Source: Mycobacterium stomatepiae (GTDB lineage Bacteria; Actinomycetota; Actinomycetes; Mycobacteriales; Mycobacteriaceae). Taken from it: a stretch of 64,000 nucleotides of DNA. The notes under the pieces are model-generated. The model searched no databases. It saw only the letters and a program-made list of their open reading frames with translations, and was not told the origin of the DNA. Made by a program: the position numbers and the translations under genes. Below are positions 39,331 through 51,295 of the stretch, piece after piece (position 1 is the stretch's first letter; each line of letters opens with the position of its first letter). The stretch covers positions 2,790,001 through 2,854,000 of the forward strand of contig NZ_AP022587.1 of NCBI RefSeq assembly GCF_010731715.1, in the 5' to 3' direction.

Positions 39331-40107
39331 TCACCGCTGCACGAATTCAGCGAGCTTGGCATCGACCGCCGCATGGTCCGGGTCCGCGTACACCTTCGGA
39401 TCGCGATTGTTGACCCACACGAGGAACGGGCAGCCGACGGCGGGACCGTCCACCACCCCCAATTGTTCGATGTGCTTGCCGGTCCTCGCCTCGCGCAATT
39501 CGATGTCGTACTGCACGGCGTAGTAATCGACGGCAACGTGCTCGCCGGAGTCGGTCTTCAAGTCGCAGGTGCGTGACTTCACCTCGGTTCCGGACTTACG
39601 GGTAAGGCAGGCAACAACATTCACCGAATGGAAGTCGTTGGGACTCACCGAATAATCGGCACGGGAGTCTAGGGTTACTCCGGTCCAGTGCGTGTTGGTC
39701 ATTTCGCGCATCGGGTTCGGCTCGTCGTACGGGGCGAACGCGACGACCTTGTACGGCTTCCCGTATGTGGCGGCGTTGCTGATCGACCCGCCATCGCACA
39801 CCACATCGAAGTCCGTGGGGGAAGCGGCTTTCCTAGTTTCGCCCCGCCCGTCGCTGGCGATGTCCTTGATCACGAAAAACCCGACTACCGCCACCGGTAC
39901 GAGAACGACGATCGCCGCGACCGCGAGCACGATTATCAGCACGCGATTGGCCTTGCGCGGCGCAGGAGGGGGTGGTGGATAAGGCGGGTACGGTCCCGGC
40001 GGCGGGTAGGGAGGCGGAGGATACGGTCCCGGCGGCGGGTACGGCGGGGGCCATCGCTGCGGGTACTGCGGTGGTTGCGGCGGCTGCCACTGCGGCGGAT
40101 AGCTCAT
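39331..40107 (-). CDS. Proline/tyrosine-rich single-pass membrane protein
   Basis: A 258-residue protein. Residues 1-55 are a disordered Pro-Tyr-Gly repeat built of PPYPPPGPYPP units, followed by a transmembrane helix about residues 62-82 (VLIIVLAVAAIVVLVPVAVVGFFV) and an extracytoplasmic domain with four or five Cys, likely disulfide-bonded. Mycobacteria have many such Pro-rich anchored proteins related to septum or cell-wall functions; none can be named here. The start at 40107 (MSYPPQW) is favoured over the longer frame. It converges with the preceding gene within one base. Confidence 0.72.
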   Translation of the reverse strand: MSYPPQWQPPQPPQYPQRWPPPYPPPGPYPPPPYPPPGPYPPYPPPPPAPRKANRVLIIVLAVAAIVVLVPVAVVGFFVIKDIASDGRGETRKAASPTDFDVVCDGGSISNAATYGKPYKVVAFAPYDEPNPMREMTNTHWTGVTLDSRADYSVSPNDFHSVNVVACLTRKSGTEVKSRTCDLKTDSGEHVAVDYYAVQYDIELREARTGKHIEQLGVVDGPAVGCPFLVWVNNRDPKVYADPDHAAVDAKLAEFVQR

Positions 40108-40183
40108 GCTCGTGCCCCCCACGTCATGGTGCGGCAGCTTAGCAATCGACACGGTCCGCAAGAAGTTCGCCGGGCTCTGACGA

Positions 40184-40215
40184 AAACACCCCCGGCCGAA
40201 TGACCGGGGGTGTTT
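40184..40215 (-). terminator. Strong terminator after groEL1
   Basis: AAACACCCCCGG (40184-40195) and CCGGGGGTGTTT (40204-40215) form a perfect 12-base stem with an 8-base loop, 12 bases past the groEL1 stop, and the minus-strand 3' side ends in a short T-run. Confidence 0.88.
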
Positions 40216-40227
40216 CGTACCGCTCGG

Positions 40228-42281
<2,054 letters not shown>

Positions 42282-42448
42282 GATTGGAGCCCTCCACTAT
42301 TTGGATCGGGTCCGGGACGCTCGCCCGGACTGGAGTTGGCGGTCGGTCCAGGCTTGCCCGAACCGACCATTACCAGATGATTCGGCATTCGACCGTGCCC
42401 TTGGGTCGTCGTCGCGGGTGCCGACACAGGGGATCGTCCGATTGCCAC

Positions 42449-42475
42449 CTAGCACTCTATACACGAGAGTGCTAG
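42449..42475. promoter_or_regulatory. CIRCE operator (HrcA site) upstream of groES-groEL1
   Basis: CTAGCACTC-N9-GAGTGCTAG, a perfect 9-base inverted repeat differing from the CIRCE consensus TTAGCACTC-N9-GAGTGCTAA only at the outermost pair. It lies 168 bases before groES, in a 239-base gap, and marks HrcA-repressed heat-shock control. Confidence 0.93.
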
Positions 42476-42520
42476 CGCTCAAGGCCGCCCTGGTGCTTCG
42501 CGCGGATTTCCGCTCTGAGC

Positions 42521-43555
42521 TCAGCCCACCTGGCCTTTTACCACCGGCAGCCCAGGATCGCTGGGAACGTCGAGCGGCGACGGCGCCGCACCCGACGCAA
42601 CCAGGTGCGCGGCGAAGGACGCGATCATCGCGCCGTTATCGGTGCAGAGCCGTGGCCTGGGGATACGCAGCATCAGGCCCGCCTCGGCGCAGCGCTGGGT
42701 GGCCAGCTCCCGCAGTCGCGAGTTGGCGGCCACTCCCCCGGCGATCAGCAGCGTCTTCACGCCGAGCCCGGTGGCCGCCCGCACCGCCTTCATCGTCAGC
42801 ACGTCGGCGACGCCCTCCTGGAAGCCGGCGGCGATGTCGGCGGTGGCGGCGTCGGGGTGGCTCTCCACGTAGCGCGCGACGGCGGTCTTGAGTCCGGAGA
42901 AGCTGAACGTGTGCGGGTCGTCTCGCGGGCCGGTCATGCCCCGGGGAAAGACGATCGCGTCCCGGTCGCCGGTGCGGGCCAGCTCGTCGAGCACCCGGCC
43001 GCCCGGATAGCCGAGGCCGAGCAGGCGCGCCACCTTGTCGTAGGCCTCGCCGGCGGCATCGTCGACGGTGCTGCCCAGCTCCAGGATCGGCTCACCGAGC
43101 GAACGAACATGCAGCAGATGCGTGTGCCCGCCGGACACCAGCAGCGCCACGCACTCGGGCAGCGGCCCGTGTTCGTACACGTCGGCGGCCAGGTGCCCGC
43201 CCAGATGGTTCACGGCGTAGAACGGCACTCCCCACGCGGCCGAATACGCTTTGGCCGCAGCGATTCCCACCAGCAGGGCGCCGGCCAGTCCGGGCCCGAT
43301 CGTGGCCGCGACGATGTCCGGCTTTGTGATGCCGGCGACGTCCAGCGCGCGGCGCATGGCGGGACCGAGCGCCTCCAGGTGTGCGCGGGAGGCGATTTCG
43401 GGGACCACGCCGCCGAACCGGACGTGCTCGTCGACGCTGGACGCCACCTCGTCGGCGAGCAGGGTGACGGTGGCCCCAGGACCGGAGCCGTCGAGTCGTG
43501 CGATGCCGACTCCTGTTTCGTCACAAGAGGTTTCGATGGCCAATATGCTTGTCAT
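42521..43555 (-). CDS. tsaD: tRNA threonylcarbamoyladenosine transferase subunit TsaD
   Basis: A 344-residue ASKHA-fold protein that transfers the threonylcarbamoyl group to A37 of tRNAs decoding ANN. Motifs: [23 protein letters not shown], metal-binding [35 protein letters not shown] and [12 protein letters not shown]. Length is normal for the family. It overlaps rimI by four bases at its start and is the last gene of the tsaE-tsaB-rimI-tsaD chain. Confidence 0.96.
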   Translation of the reverse strand: MTSILAIETSCDETGVGIARLDGSGPGATVTLLADEVASSVDEHVRFGGVVPEIASRAHLEALGPAMRRALDVAGITKPDIVAATIGPGLAGALLVGIAAAKAYSAAWGVPFYAVNHLGGHLAADVYEHGPLPECVALLVSGGHTHLLHVRSLGEPILELGSTVDDAAGEAYDKVARLLGLGYPGGRVLDELARTGDRDAIVFPRGMTGPRDDPHTFSFSGLKTAVARYVESHPDAATADIAAGFQEGVADVLTMKAVRAATGLGVKTLLIAGGVAANSRLRELATQRCAEAGLMLRIPRPRLCTDNGAMIASFAAHLVASGAAPSPLDVPSDPGLPVVKGQVG

Positions 43556-44022
43556 CCCACGGCCTCCCGCCGCATGGTGTACGCGTCCGCGCCGCTGACC
43601 CGGTAGTAGCGCTTACGCAGGCCGATCTGCTCGAAACCCACGCTGCGGTAGAGCGCGATGGCCGCCTCGTTGTCGGTGCGGACCTCCAGATAGACCACAC
43701 CCCCGTCGGCGAACTCCAGCAGCTCGCCGAGCAGCCGGCGACCGATGCCCCTGCCCTGGTATTCCGGGTCGACGCCGATGGTGTGCACCTCGTATTCGAA
43801 CGGCGGGGTGCGGCCCAACCGGGAAATGCCCGCGTAGCCGACGAGGATGCTCGCGGTGCGCGCGCCCACGTAATGATTGTGGGCACTGGCCAATTCGCGG
43901 TTGAACGCCGCCGCGGGCCAGGGGTCGTCGCCGTCGAACAACTGCGCTTCCAACTCCGCGCACCGTTGCGCGTCGGCGCGGGTCAAGCCGCCGATCGTCA
44001 CGGGCTCGCTGTAGGCGGTCAT
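43552..44022 (-). CDS. rimI: Ribosomal-protein alanine N-acetyltransferase RimI
   Basis: A 156-residue GNAT acetyltransferase that acetylates the N-terminal Ala of ribosomal protein S18. The acetyl-CoA loop is in [21 protein letters not shown], followed by [30 protein letters not shown], the diagnostic RimI end. The ATG at 44022 fits; the longer open frame upstream is inside tsaB. It overlaps tsaB and tsaD by four bases each. Confidence 0.93.
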   Translation of the reverse strand: MTAYSEPVTIGGLTRADAQRCAELEAQLFDGDDPWPAAAFNRELASAHNHYVGARTASILVGYAGISRLGRTPPFEYEVHTIGVDPEYQGRGIGRRLLGELLEFADGGVVYLEVRTDNEAAIALYRSVGFEQIGLRKRYYRVSGADAYTMRREAVG

Positions 44023-44645
44023 TGACGGGTCGCCAAGGGCTTGGCATCGGGCCGGCGCAGATACAACGCCACCAGCGGGGTGGGACTGGACCAGTCCGAC
44101 ACCGCGGCCACCAGGCCGGCCGGTGTCGGATGGACGGGCTCGCGGATCGGCAGGCCGAACAGCGCCGCGTGTTCGGGCGAGCCGGCGACCGCTTGGGCCG
44201 CGCCGGGGTCGACGTCGGCCGGGGCGTTGACCACCGGGCCGTCGGTGCGGACCCCGTCGCGGTAGCGCGCCCAGTAGACCTCGCGACGGCGGGCGTCGGT
44301 GACTACCAGGGTGTCGCCGGTGGTCAGCGCTCCGATGGCGTCCAGGCTGCACACACCGTGCACCGGGACGCCCAGCGCGTGCCCATACGCGGCGGCCGTG
44401 GCCATCCCGGCCCGCAGACCCGTGAACGGGCCCGGACCGCAGCCGACCACGACGGCGTCGAGGTCGGCCATCGTCAGGCCGGCGTCGGCCAGCGCGGCGA
44501 GCACGTTTGGGGTGAGCCGTTCGGCGTGGGCACGGGCGTCGACGGTGACCTGCTGAGCCAGGACCGTGCATTCGGTGCCGTCGCGGCGGACCACGCCGGC
44601 GGTGACGGCCGGGGTAGCGGTGTCCAGGGCCAGGATCAGATTCAC
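44019..44645 (-). CDS. tsaB: tRNA threonylcarbamoyladenosine biosynthesis protein TsaB
   Basis: A 208-residue partner of TsaD in t6A synthesis (Rv3421c, 211 residues). Start LILALDTATPAVTAGVV, then GPGPFTGLRAGMATAAAYGHAL, a hallmark of TsaB. The GTG at 44645 overlaps the tsaE stop (GTGA), the usual coupling in this operon, so longer in-frame starts are unlikely. It heterodimerises with TsaD. Confidence 0.94.
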   Translation of the reverse strand: MNLILALDTATPAVTAGVVRRDGTECTVLAQQVTVDARAHAERLTPNVLAALADAGLTMADLDAVVVGCGPGPFTGLRAGMATAAAYGHALGVPVHGVCSLDAIGALTTGDTLVVTDARRREVYWARYRDGVRTDGPVVNAPADVDPGAAQAVAGSPEHAALFGLPIREPVHPTPAGLVAAVSDWSSPTPLVALYLRRPDAKPLATRQ

Positions 44646-45115
44646 GAGCGGCCCCATTCCCAGGTCGCGATCCGCACGTCGGAGTGGGTGACCCGCTCCA
44701 GCCGGATGTCGAGATGACGTTCGGAGAGCCGTTCGGCGAGGCCCTCGCCCCACTCCACCACGACGACCGCGTCCTCGAGATCGGTGTCCAGATCCAGGGA
44801 GTCGAGTTCGCCCAGCAGGTCCGCGCCCTGGTGATCCAACAGCCGATAGACGTCGACGTGGATCATCGCCGGAGCGCCGGGCCGGCGCGGCGGGTGCACC
44901 CGGGCCAACACGTACGTCGGCGATGTGACCGGGCCGTCGACGTCCATCGCCGCGGCAATTCCCTTGGCCAGCACCGTCTTTCCCGCTCCGAGTGGGCCGG
45001 AGAGCACCACGACGTCGCCGGCGCGCAGCTGCTGTCCGAGCTGCGATCCGAGTGCGATCGTGTCCTCGACGCGCTCACAGGTCGCCGTGCCCGATCCCAG
45101 TCTCAGCTCAGCCAC
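44642..45115 (-). CDS. tsaE: tRNA threonylcarbamoyladenosine ATPase TsaE
   Basis: A 157-residue P-loop ATPase that drives turnover of the TsaBD complex. Walker A is GPLGAGKTVLAKGIA, followed by the conserved SPTYVLARVH and MIHVDVYRL, and VVVEWGEGL. The GTG at 45115 overlaps the preceding hydrolase gene by 8 bases and gives a length near the family's 150-168; the longer frame to 45232 would run into the hydrolase. Confidence 0.93.
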   Translation of the reverse strand: MAELRLGSGTATCERVEDTIALGSQLGQQLRAGDVVVLSGPLGAGKTVLAKGIAAAMDVDGPVTSPTYVLARVHPPRRPGAPAMIHVDVYRLLDHQGADLLGELDSLDLDTDLEDAVVVVEWGEGLAERLSERHLDIRLERVTHSDVRIATWEWGRS

Positions 45116-46223
45116 GGCGCCGCAACCGTGCTCGGGTTCGCCGGTACCACAAGGCCATTCTGCCCGGAACGGCTCGATTGACCAGCCGGACCAGCCCGTC
45201 GTTAATGGCCTCGGGTTTGTCCAGCAGGGCAAGGTGACTGGCCCCGCCGACGATGACCAGCTCCGATCGCGGCAGCGAGGCCGCCATCTTCCTCGAATAC
45301 TCGTCGGGCGTAATCAGATCGTGGTCCCCGCAAGCGATCAGGGTGGGGATCCTCAGCAGCGTCCACAGGCCGGCGGTTTCGTCGTGGGTTTCCAGCGCGC
45401 GCAGGAACCCCACCAACGTGGGGATCGGGGTGCCGTTCATCATGCGCTGGGAGAACGCGTCCAGGCTGCGGCTGACATGCAGATCGCTGTAGGACGCGGC
45501 CCGCAAGATCGGACCTATCAGCGATCGGGATACATTGCGGCCGCGGTGCATCAGTTTCGGCGCCGACCGGGCGGTGAACCGAAGGGCTTCCACCGCAGGG
45601 TTTTTCAGTATCTCACCCAGCGGAGAACGGGTAACCCCTTCGGCCGCAGAGGAAATCAGTGCCGCACCGACGATGCGGCCGCCATACTGCTCCGGGTACT
45701 GGCGGGCGTGCGACAACACCGTCATGCCGCCCATCGAGTGGCCGACCAACACGATCGCCCCGCGGGGTGCGACCGCGGTCAGGACGCTTTGCAGGTCCTG
45801 ACCCAGCTGGGTCAGCGTGTAGGTCTCGGGCGAAGCCGCACCGGACCGACCATGCCCGCGCTGGTCGTAGAACACCATGCGCACCCGCGGTCCCCACTTC
45901 TCGGCGAGCCGCTTGCGCTGGAAGTAGAAGGAGCCCATGCGCAGACAGAACCCGTGCACGAAGACCATCGTCAGCGGGGCGTCCAGCGGGCCGACTTCAC
46001 GCACCGCCAACGGCACGCCGTCCTGCGTGGTCACCACGTAATTGCGGTCGCTGTTGAGCCGCTCGAAATCCTCGTCGGCATAAGGGTCGCCGGTGAGCGT
46101 CACGCGTTGCGTCATCGACCGGCACACCGAAGCGCCGACGATGGTGGCGACCGCAGTCAGCCCCGCCCCTCCCGCAAGCCAAGCCTTTTCCCGCTGGCGC
46201 TTGCGAGTTGTTTCATCGTTCAA
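45108..46223 (-). CDS. Membrane-anchored alpha/beta hydrolase
   Basis: A 371-residue hydrolase with a basic N-terminus and one hydrophobic segment (about residues 15-33, [20 protein letters not shown]) that could be a signal anchor. Catalytic features are [12 protein letters not shown] (oxyanion hole), [10 protein letters not shown] (nucleophile Ser), the acid in CGDHDLIT and the His in GGASHLAL. It is embedded between alr and tsaE: TTG start at 46223 overlaps the alr stop by 11 bases. I do not recall it at this place in M. tuberculosis, but relatives occur here in other mycobacteria. The substrate is unknown. Confidence 0.85.
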   Translation of the reverse strand: MNDETTRKRQREKAWLAGGAGLTAVATIVGASVCRSMTQRVTLTGDPYADEDFERLNSDRNYVVTTQDGVPLAVREVGPLDAPLTMVFVHGFCLRMGSFYFQRKRLAEKWGPRVRMVFYDQRGHGRSGAASPETYTLTQLGQDLQSVLTAVAPRGAIVLVGHSMGGMTVLSHARQYPEQYGGRIVGAALISSAAEGVTRSPLGEILKNPAVEALRFTARSAPKLMHRGRNVSRSLIGPILRAASYSDLHVSRSLDAFSQRMMNGTPIPTLVGFLRALETHDETAGLWTLLRIPTLIACGDHDLITPDEYSRKMAASLPRSELVIVGGASHLALLDKPEAINDGLVRLVNRAVPGRMALWYRRTRARLRRRG

Positions 46224-47397
46224 CGGTTTCGGCCTCGCGGTAGGTCCTGGCGATGCGCCCCCGTGGGCTGGTGACCACTTCGTAGTGGATGGTGCCGAGC
46301 AGGTCGGCCCAATCCTGTGCGGTGGGTTCGCCGTTGGTGCCGGAGCCGAACACGATCGCCTCGTCGCCCTCGGCGACGTCGACGGGCCCGGGACCGAGAT
46401 CGACGAGGAATTGGTCCATGCAGATCCGCCCGACGCCGCGGCGCCGTCTACCGTTGATCAGCACGTCCAGTCGCCCGCCCAGCGAACGGAAGACGCCGTC
46501 GGCGTAGCCGATCGGCAGCAAGGCCACGGTCGTGTCCTGTTTAGCGATCCAGGTGTGTGCGTACGACACACCCTCACCGGCGCGCACCGACTTCACCAGC
46601 GCGACAGCACATTTCACCGTCATGGCCGGTATCAGACCCAGATCGCCGAGTTTCGGAACGGGACTCAGGCCGTAGACCGCGATCCCCGGCCGCACCATGT
46701 CGAAGGCGAGGTCGGGACGAGAAATCGTGGCCGACGAATTCGACAGGTGGGCAATCTCGAACCGCACACCCTGGTCACGCGCCTCGGCCAGCAACTGGCT
46801 GAACCTGCTGCCCTGAATGTCGTTGATGGAGTTATTCGGCTGGTCGGCGAAAACCATGTGCGACATCAGCCCCCGCAACCGGATGGCATCGTCGGCGACG
46901 GCCTGGCGCAGCGCGGCCAGCATCGACGCGTAGTCACCCGGGGCCACGCCGTTGCGATTCAGCCCGGTGTCGACCTTGACGCTCACGGTCGCCGTCTGAC
47001 CGGTCCGGCGCACCGCGTCGAGCAGCTCGTCGAGTTGACGCACCGAGGACACGGCGATCTCCACGTTGGCCATCACCGCCGGCCCGAAGTCGATGCCGGG
47101 CGGGTGCAGCCAGGCCAGCACCGGCGCGGTGATGCCGTCGGCGCGCAGCGCCAGGGCCTCATCGACGGTGGCCACCCCCAGCTCGGCCGCACCGGCGGCC
47201 AGCGCGGTATGGGCCACACGAATGGCGCCGTGGCCGTAACCGTCGGCCTTGACGACGGCCATCACCTGCGCGGAGCCGGCGTGCTCGCGCAGCATCCGCA
47301 CGTTGTGCGCAATCGCACCCAGGTCCACCACGGCCTCGGCGAGGGTCCCCGGTGTCAGGGATATCGGTGTAACGGCTCGCCCGTTCATGGCCGCCAT
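46213..47397 (-). CDS. alr: Alanine racemase
   Basis: A 394-residue PLP enzyme giving D-alanine for peptidoglycan. The PLP lysine is in [14 protein letters not shown] and the catalytic Tyr in [10 protein letters not shown]; the start motif [22 protein letters not shown] is family-typical. Two ATGs are close together (47397 and 47388); I used the first. The open frame continues far upstream into gadB, but that part is the reverse of another reading frame. Target of cycloserine. Confidence 0.95.
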   Translation of the reverse strand: MAAMNGRAVTPISLTPGTLAEAVVDLGAIAHNVRMLREHAGSAQVMAVVKADGYGHGAIRVAHTALAAGAAELGVATVDEALALRADGITAPVLAWLHPPGIDFGPAVMANVEIAVSSVRQLDELLDAVRRTGQTATVSVKVDTGLNRNGVAPGDYASMLAALRQAVADDAIRLRGLMSHMVFADQPNNSINDIQGSRFSQLLAEARDQGVRFEIAHLSNSSATISRPDLAFDMVRPGIAVYGLSPVPKLGDLGLIPAMTVKCAVALVKSVRAGEGVSYAHTWIAKQDTTVALLPIGYADGVFRSLGGRLDVLINGRRRRGVGRICMDQFLVDLGPGPVDVAEGDEAIVFGSGTNGEPTAQDWADLLGTIHYEVVTSPRGRIARTYREAETVER

Positions 47398-47438
47398 TGT
47401 CCCAGAAGCGCGCCGAGCGTCCGCTCGGCGCCAAGGCC

Positions 47439-48833
47439 TTAGTGCGCGAAGTGCTCGTTGCTGTAGTGCCCGCCCGGCTTGAGCTTGTCCAGCGAGGCCA
47501 GCGCCGCGCGGGCGTCGTCGTGCAGCGCCCGGGCCAGGTCGGCGGACAGGCCCTCGCGCACCACGATGCGCAGCACGGCGACGTCCGTGGCGTTGTCGGG
47601 CATCGTGTAGGCCGGCACCTGCCAGCCGTAGCCGCGCAGCTCGTGGGAGACGTCGAACTCGGTGTATCCGCGGTCGCGGGCCAGCCGGAAGCTGACCACC
47701 GGGATCGCCGAGCCGTCCGAGATCAGCTCGCAGTGGTCGCCGACGCGCAGCTGCTCGCCCAGCCAGCGCGCGGTCGCCGACAGCGTCCGCATCACCTGGG
47801 TGTAACCCTCGCGGCCCAGCCGCAGGAAGTTGTAGTACTGCCCGACGACCTGGTTGCCGGGGCGGGAGAAGTTCAGCGTGAACGTCGGCATATCGCCGCC
47901 CAGATAGTTCACGTGGAACACCAGGTCCTCGGGCAGGTACTCCTTGCTGCGCCACACCACGAACCCGACGCCGGGATAGGTCAGCCCGTACTTGTGGCCG
48001 CTGACGTTGATCGACACCACCCGCGGCAGCCGAAAGTCCCACTTCAGCTCCGGATGCAGGAAGGGCACCACGAACCCGCCGCTGGCCGCGTCGACGTGCA
48101 CCGGGACGTCCACTCCGCCGCCGGCTGCCAGCTTGTCCAGGGCCGCGCAGATCTCGGAGATTGGTTCGAGCTCGCCGGTGTAAGTGGTGCCCAGGATCGC
48201 GACCACACCGATGGTGTCCTCGTCGACGGCGTCGATGACCTGCTCGGGCGTGATGACGTAGCGGCCCTCCTCCATCGGCAGGTAGCGCGGTTCGACATCG
48301 AAGTAGCGGCAGAACTTCTCCCAGACCACCTGGACGTTGGAGCCCATCACCAGGTTGGGTGTGCGGCCCTTCCAGCCGTCCTTGCCGGAGCCGACCTTTT
48401 CGCGCCACCGCCATTTCATCGCGAGCCCCCCGAGCATCACCGCCTCGCTGGAACCGATAGTGGACACGCCACAGGCGCTGGACGGGTCGTCGTCGCGCAG
48501 GTCCTCGGCGTGAAAGAGATCGGCGACCATGCACACGCAGCGCTGCTCGATGGCCGCGGTCGCCGGGTATTCGTCCTTGTCGATCATGTTCTTGTCGAAG
48601 GTCTCGGCCATCAGCTGTCCGGCCTGCGGGTCCATCCAGGTGGTGACGAAGGTGGCCAGGTTCAGCCGTGAGCTGCCGTCGAGCATCAGTTCGTCGTGGA
48701 TGAAGCGGTAGGCGGCATCCGGGTCCATCGATTCCTCGGGCAACCGCAGCGCCGGTATCGGCGCGGTGAACAACCGACCGGTGTAGGCGGGGGCGATCGA
48801 GTGCCCGGGGACGGATGGATGGCTGCCGGTCAT
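47439..48833 (-). CDS. gadB: Glutamate decarboxylase
   Basis: A 464-residue PLP enzyme that turns glutamate into GABA with uptake of a proton, a part of acid tolerance. The PLP lysine is in [43 protein letters not shown] and [16 protein letters not shown] segments agree with GadB. Length matches M. tuberculosis Rv3432c (460). The gene ends 41 bases before alr, which could be read through, though I see no coupling. Confidence 0.95.
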   Translation of the reverse strand: MTGSHPSVPGHSIAPAYTGRLFTAPIPALRLPEESMDPDAAYRFIHDELMLDGSSRLNLATFVTTWMDPQAGQLMAETFDKNMIDKDEYPATAAIEQRCVCMVADLFHAEDLRDDDPSSACGVSTIGSSEAVMLGGLAMKWRWREKVGSGKDGWKGRTPNLVMGSNVQVVWEKFCRYFDVEPRYLPMEEGRYVITPEQVIDAVDEDTIGVVAILGTTYTGELEPISEICAALDKLAAGGGVDVPVHVDAASGGFVVPFLHPELKWDFRLPRVVSINVSGHKYGLTYPGVGFVVWRSKEYLPEDLVFHVNYLGGDMPTFTLNFSRPGNQVVGQYYNFLRLGREGYTQVMRTLSATARWLGEQLRVGDHCELISDGSAIPVVSFRLARDRGYTEFDVSHELRGYGWQVPAYTMPDNATDVAVLRIVVREGLSADLARALHDDARAALASLDKLKPGGHYSNEHFAH

Positions 48834-48854
48834 GGCGGATCCTCTCGTTGGCGG

Positions 48855-50270
48855 TTACAGGGCGGCCACGGCGGCGCGGATGTGGCCCGCGATGCGCGAC
48901 GCCGAGGTGGGCGCGTCCCCGGGGCCCGGGTCGGCGGCCGACAGTGCCGCGGCGCGCGCGTGGACGTAGGCGCCAGCGGCGGCGGCCTCGGCGGGCGGCA
49001 GTCCCGCGGCCAGCAGCGCGCCGATCATCCCGGACAGCACGTCGCCGGACCCGGCGGTGGCCGCCCAGGACTGCCCGGCCGGATTCAGGTAGACCGGGCC
49101 ACCGGGGTCGGCGATGACGGTGACGTTGCCCTTGAGCAGCACGGTGGCGCCGAACGTGTCGGCGAGCTTGCGGGTGGCGCTCACCCGGTCGTCACCGGGC
49201 GGCGCACCGGCCAATCGGGCGAACTCCCCCGCGTGCGGGGTCAGCAGGGTCGGCGCCCGACGGCTGGCCACCAGCTCGGGGTGGGCCGCCAGAATGGTCA
49301 GCCCGTCGGCGTCCACCAGCACCGGCAGATCGGTGTCCAACGCGAACCACAACGCGGCCGCGCCGGCGTCGTCGGTGCCCAAACCCGGTCCGACCACCCA
49401 CGCCTGCACCCGCCCGGCCGCCGCGGGGGTGGGTGTCGCGATGACCTCGGGCCACACCGCGAGCACCTGGCTGTGCCCGCTGCCGGCGTAGCGGACCATG
49501 CCGGAGGTGGCCGCGACCGCGGCGCCGGTGCACAGCACGGCCGCACCCGGATACGTCGATGAGCCGGCCAGGATGCCGGTCACTCCCTGGGTGTACTTGT
49601 CGTCGTGCGGACCCGGCACCGGCCAGCGGGCGGCGACGTCGGCGGACTCGAAGCCCAGCAGATTGGTGTCCGGGAGATCGAGTCCGATGTCGATCAGCGT
49701 GACATCGCCGCAGTCGGCGAGCGCGTGCACAGGCTTGAGGCCGCCGAAGGTGACGGTCAGCGCGGCATGCACCGCCGGGCCGGTGATCGCGCCGGTCCCC
49801 GCGTCGATTCCGCTGGGCAGGTCGACGGCGACCACCGGGATGTCTCCAGCAGCCTCGAACACCTCGGCCGCTGCGGGCCGCAGCGGACCCGAACCGGAAA
49901 TGCCGACCACGCCGTCGATGACGAGATCGGTTGTCGGCGAGACACTCTCCACGATCCGGCCGCCGGCCTTACGGAACGCGGCGAGCCCCTTACGATGCGC
50001 GCGGTCCGGGCTGAGCAACACCGCGTCCGCGGCCGCACCGCGACGCAGCAGGAAGGTCGCCGCCCAGAGCGCATCGCCGCCGTTGTCGCCCGAGCCAACG
50101 ACCGCGCACAACCGCCGGCCCGCCACACCGCCGGTGCGGGCTATTAGCTCGCCAATGATTTCGGTGGCCAGCCCGAAAGCGGCACGCTTCATCAAGGCGC
50201 CATCGGGCAGGCTGGCCAGCAGCGGTGCTTCGGCGTCGCGGATCGCATCTACGGAGTAGTAATGCCGCAT
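48855..50270 (-). CDS. Bifunctional NAD(P)H-hydrate epimerase / dehydratase
   Basis: A 471-residue repair enzyme. The N-terminal NAXE epimerase domain (about 1-210) has [15 protein letters not shown] and [15 protein letters not shown]; the C-terminal ADP/ATP-dependent dehydratase (about 225-471) has [22 protein letters not shown] and [28 protein letters not shown]. It repairs hydrated NADH and NADPH. The ATG at 50270 is used; the frame is open upstream but without a plausible start. Matches Rv3433c (473). Confidence 0.95.
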   Translation of the reverse strand: MRHYYSVDAIRDAEAPLLASLPDGALMKRAAFGLATEIIGELIARTGGVAGRRLCAVVGSGDNGGDALWAATFLLRRGAAADAVLLSPDRAHRKGLAAFRKAGGRIVESVSPTTDLVIDGVVGISGSGPLRPAAAEVFEAAGDIPVVAVDLPSGIDAGTGAITGPAVHAALTVTFGGLKPVHALADCGDVTLIDIGLDLPDTNLLGFESADVAARWPVPGPHDDKYTQGVTGILAGSSTYPGAAVLCTGAAVAATSGMVRYAGSGHSQVLAVWPEVIATPTPAAAGRVQAWVVGPGLGTDDAGAAALWFALDTDLPVLVDADGLTILAAHPELVASRRAPTLLTPHAGEFARLAGAPPGDDRVSATRKLADTFGATVLLKGNVTVIADPGGPVYLNPAGQSWAATAGSGDVLSGMIGALLAAGLPPAEAAAAGAYVHARAAALSAADPGPGDAPTSASRIAGHIRAAVAAL

Positions 50271-50362
50271 CGAATTCAGCATTCCATGCTCGTCTGTGTT
50301 TGCGCACAGCACTCGTTCAGAAGCCGTCCGTACATTCGGTGGTAGCGACGAATGGAGGGGCG

Positions 50363-51295
50363 ATGGCGCGCACGGATGACGCCACCTGGGACCTGGGAAA
50401 TGGCTTGGGAGCCACCGCAACCGGCGTCGCGGTGGGCCGCGCGCTGGCCACCCGCTCACCCCGGCCACTGATCAACGATCCCTTCGCCGAACCGCTGGTG
50501 CGCGCCGTCGGCGTGGAGTTCTTCACCCGCCTCGCCAGCGGCGAACTGGATCCGGCCGAGGTCGATGACAACGGCGACTTCGGGATGCTCGGCATGGCCG
50601 ACATGATGGGCATACGCACCCGGTTCTTCGACGACTTCTTCGTGACCGCGGCCGCCACGGGGGTCCGCCAGGTGGTGATCTTGGCTTCGGGCCTGGACGC
50701 TCGCGCCTACCGGCTGCCGTGGCCGGACGGAACGACGGTGTTCGAGATCGACCAGTCGCAGGTCATCGAGTTCAAGAGTGCAACCCTGGCCGAGCTGGGC
50801 GCCATCCCGACCGCCGACCGGCGTGCGGTACCGGTCGACTTACGGCACGACTGGCCCGCGGCGCTGCGCGCCGCCGGACTGGACCCCGGGAAGCCGACCG
50901 CATGGAGCGCCGAGGGTCTGCTGCCGTTCTTGCCGTCGGAGGCCCAGGATCGGCTGCTGGACAACATCACTGAGCTCAGCGCGCCGGGAAGTCAGCTGGC
51001 CACCGAAAACGTACAGGGTGCGGGCGACGCCGTAGGGGCGCTGGCCGAGCGGATGCGTGAGGTCACCGAACAGTGGCGCGAACACGGCTTCGATATCGAG
51101 ATGACCGACCTCTGGTATGCGGGTAACCGCAACGACGTGGTCGAATACCTGCGCGCCCACGGCTGGCAGACAGCCGCCAGCGGGGTCGCGGATTTAGCTG
51201 CGAACTATGGCATTTCGCTGCCGCCGAGGCCTGCCGCACCCGACAAGGAGGGCACGCTGGCGGCGCTGCAATACGTCACAGCCACGCGGCGCTAA
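50363..51295 (+). CDS. SAM-dependent methyltransferase, mycobacterial leucine-carboxylmethyltransferase family
   Basis: A 310-residue protein of the large mycobacterial family of putative methyltransferases (Rv3399-like): DATWDLGNGLGATATGVAVGRALATRSP, LINDPFAEPLVRAVG, RTRFFDDFFVTA, QVVILASGLDARAYRLPWP. The ATG at 50363 has AGGGGCG upstream. Such proteins look like LCMT/Ppm-type O-methyltransferases, but no substrate is known. Divergent from the NAD(P)HX enzyme, convergent and overlapping by four bases with the peptidase gene. I recall a relative (Rv3399) near guaA in M. tuberculosis; here one is found on the other side. Confidence 0.85.
   Translation: MARTDDATWDLGNGLGATATGVAVGRALATRSPRPLINDPFAEPLVRAVGVEFFTRLASGELDPAEVDDNGDFGMLGMADMMGIRTRFFDDFFVTAAATGVRQVVILASGLDARAYRLPWPDGTTVFEIDQSQVIEFKSATLAELGAIPTADRRAVPVDLRHDWPAALRAAGLDPGKPTAWSAEGLLPFLPSEAQDRLLDNITELSAPGSQLATENVQGAGDAVGALAERMREVTEQWREHGFDIEMTDLWYAGNRNDVVEYLRAHGWQTAASGVADLAANYGISLPPRPAAPDKEGTLAALQYVTATRR

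Noticed and set aside
47398..48534. Open frame extending alr upstream to 773 codons
   Set aside because: The extension lies entirely over gadB in another frame on the same strand and is of low-complexity Arg/Gly composition; alr starts at 47397 or 47388.
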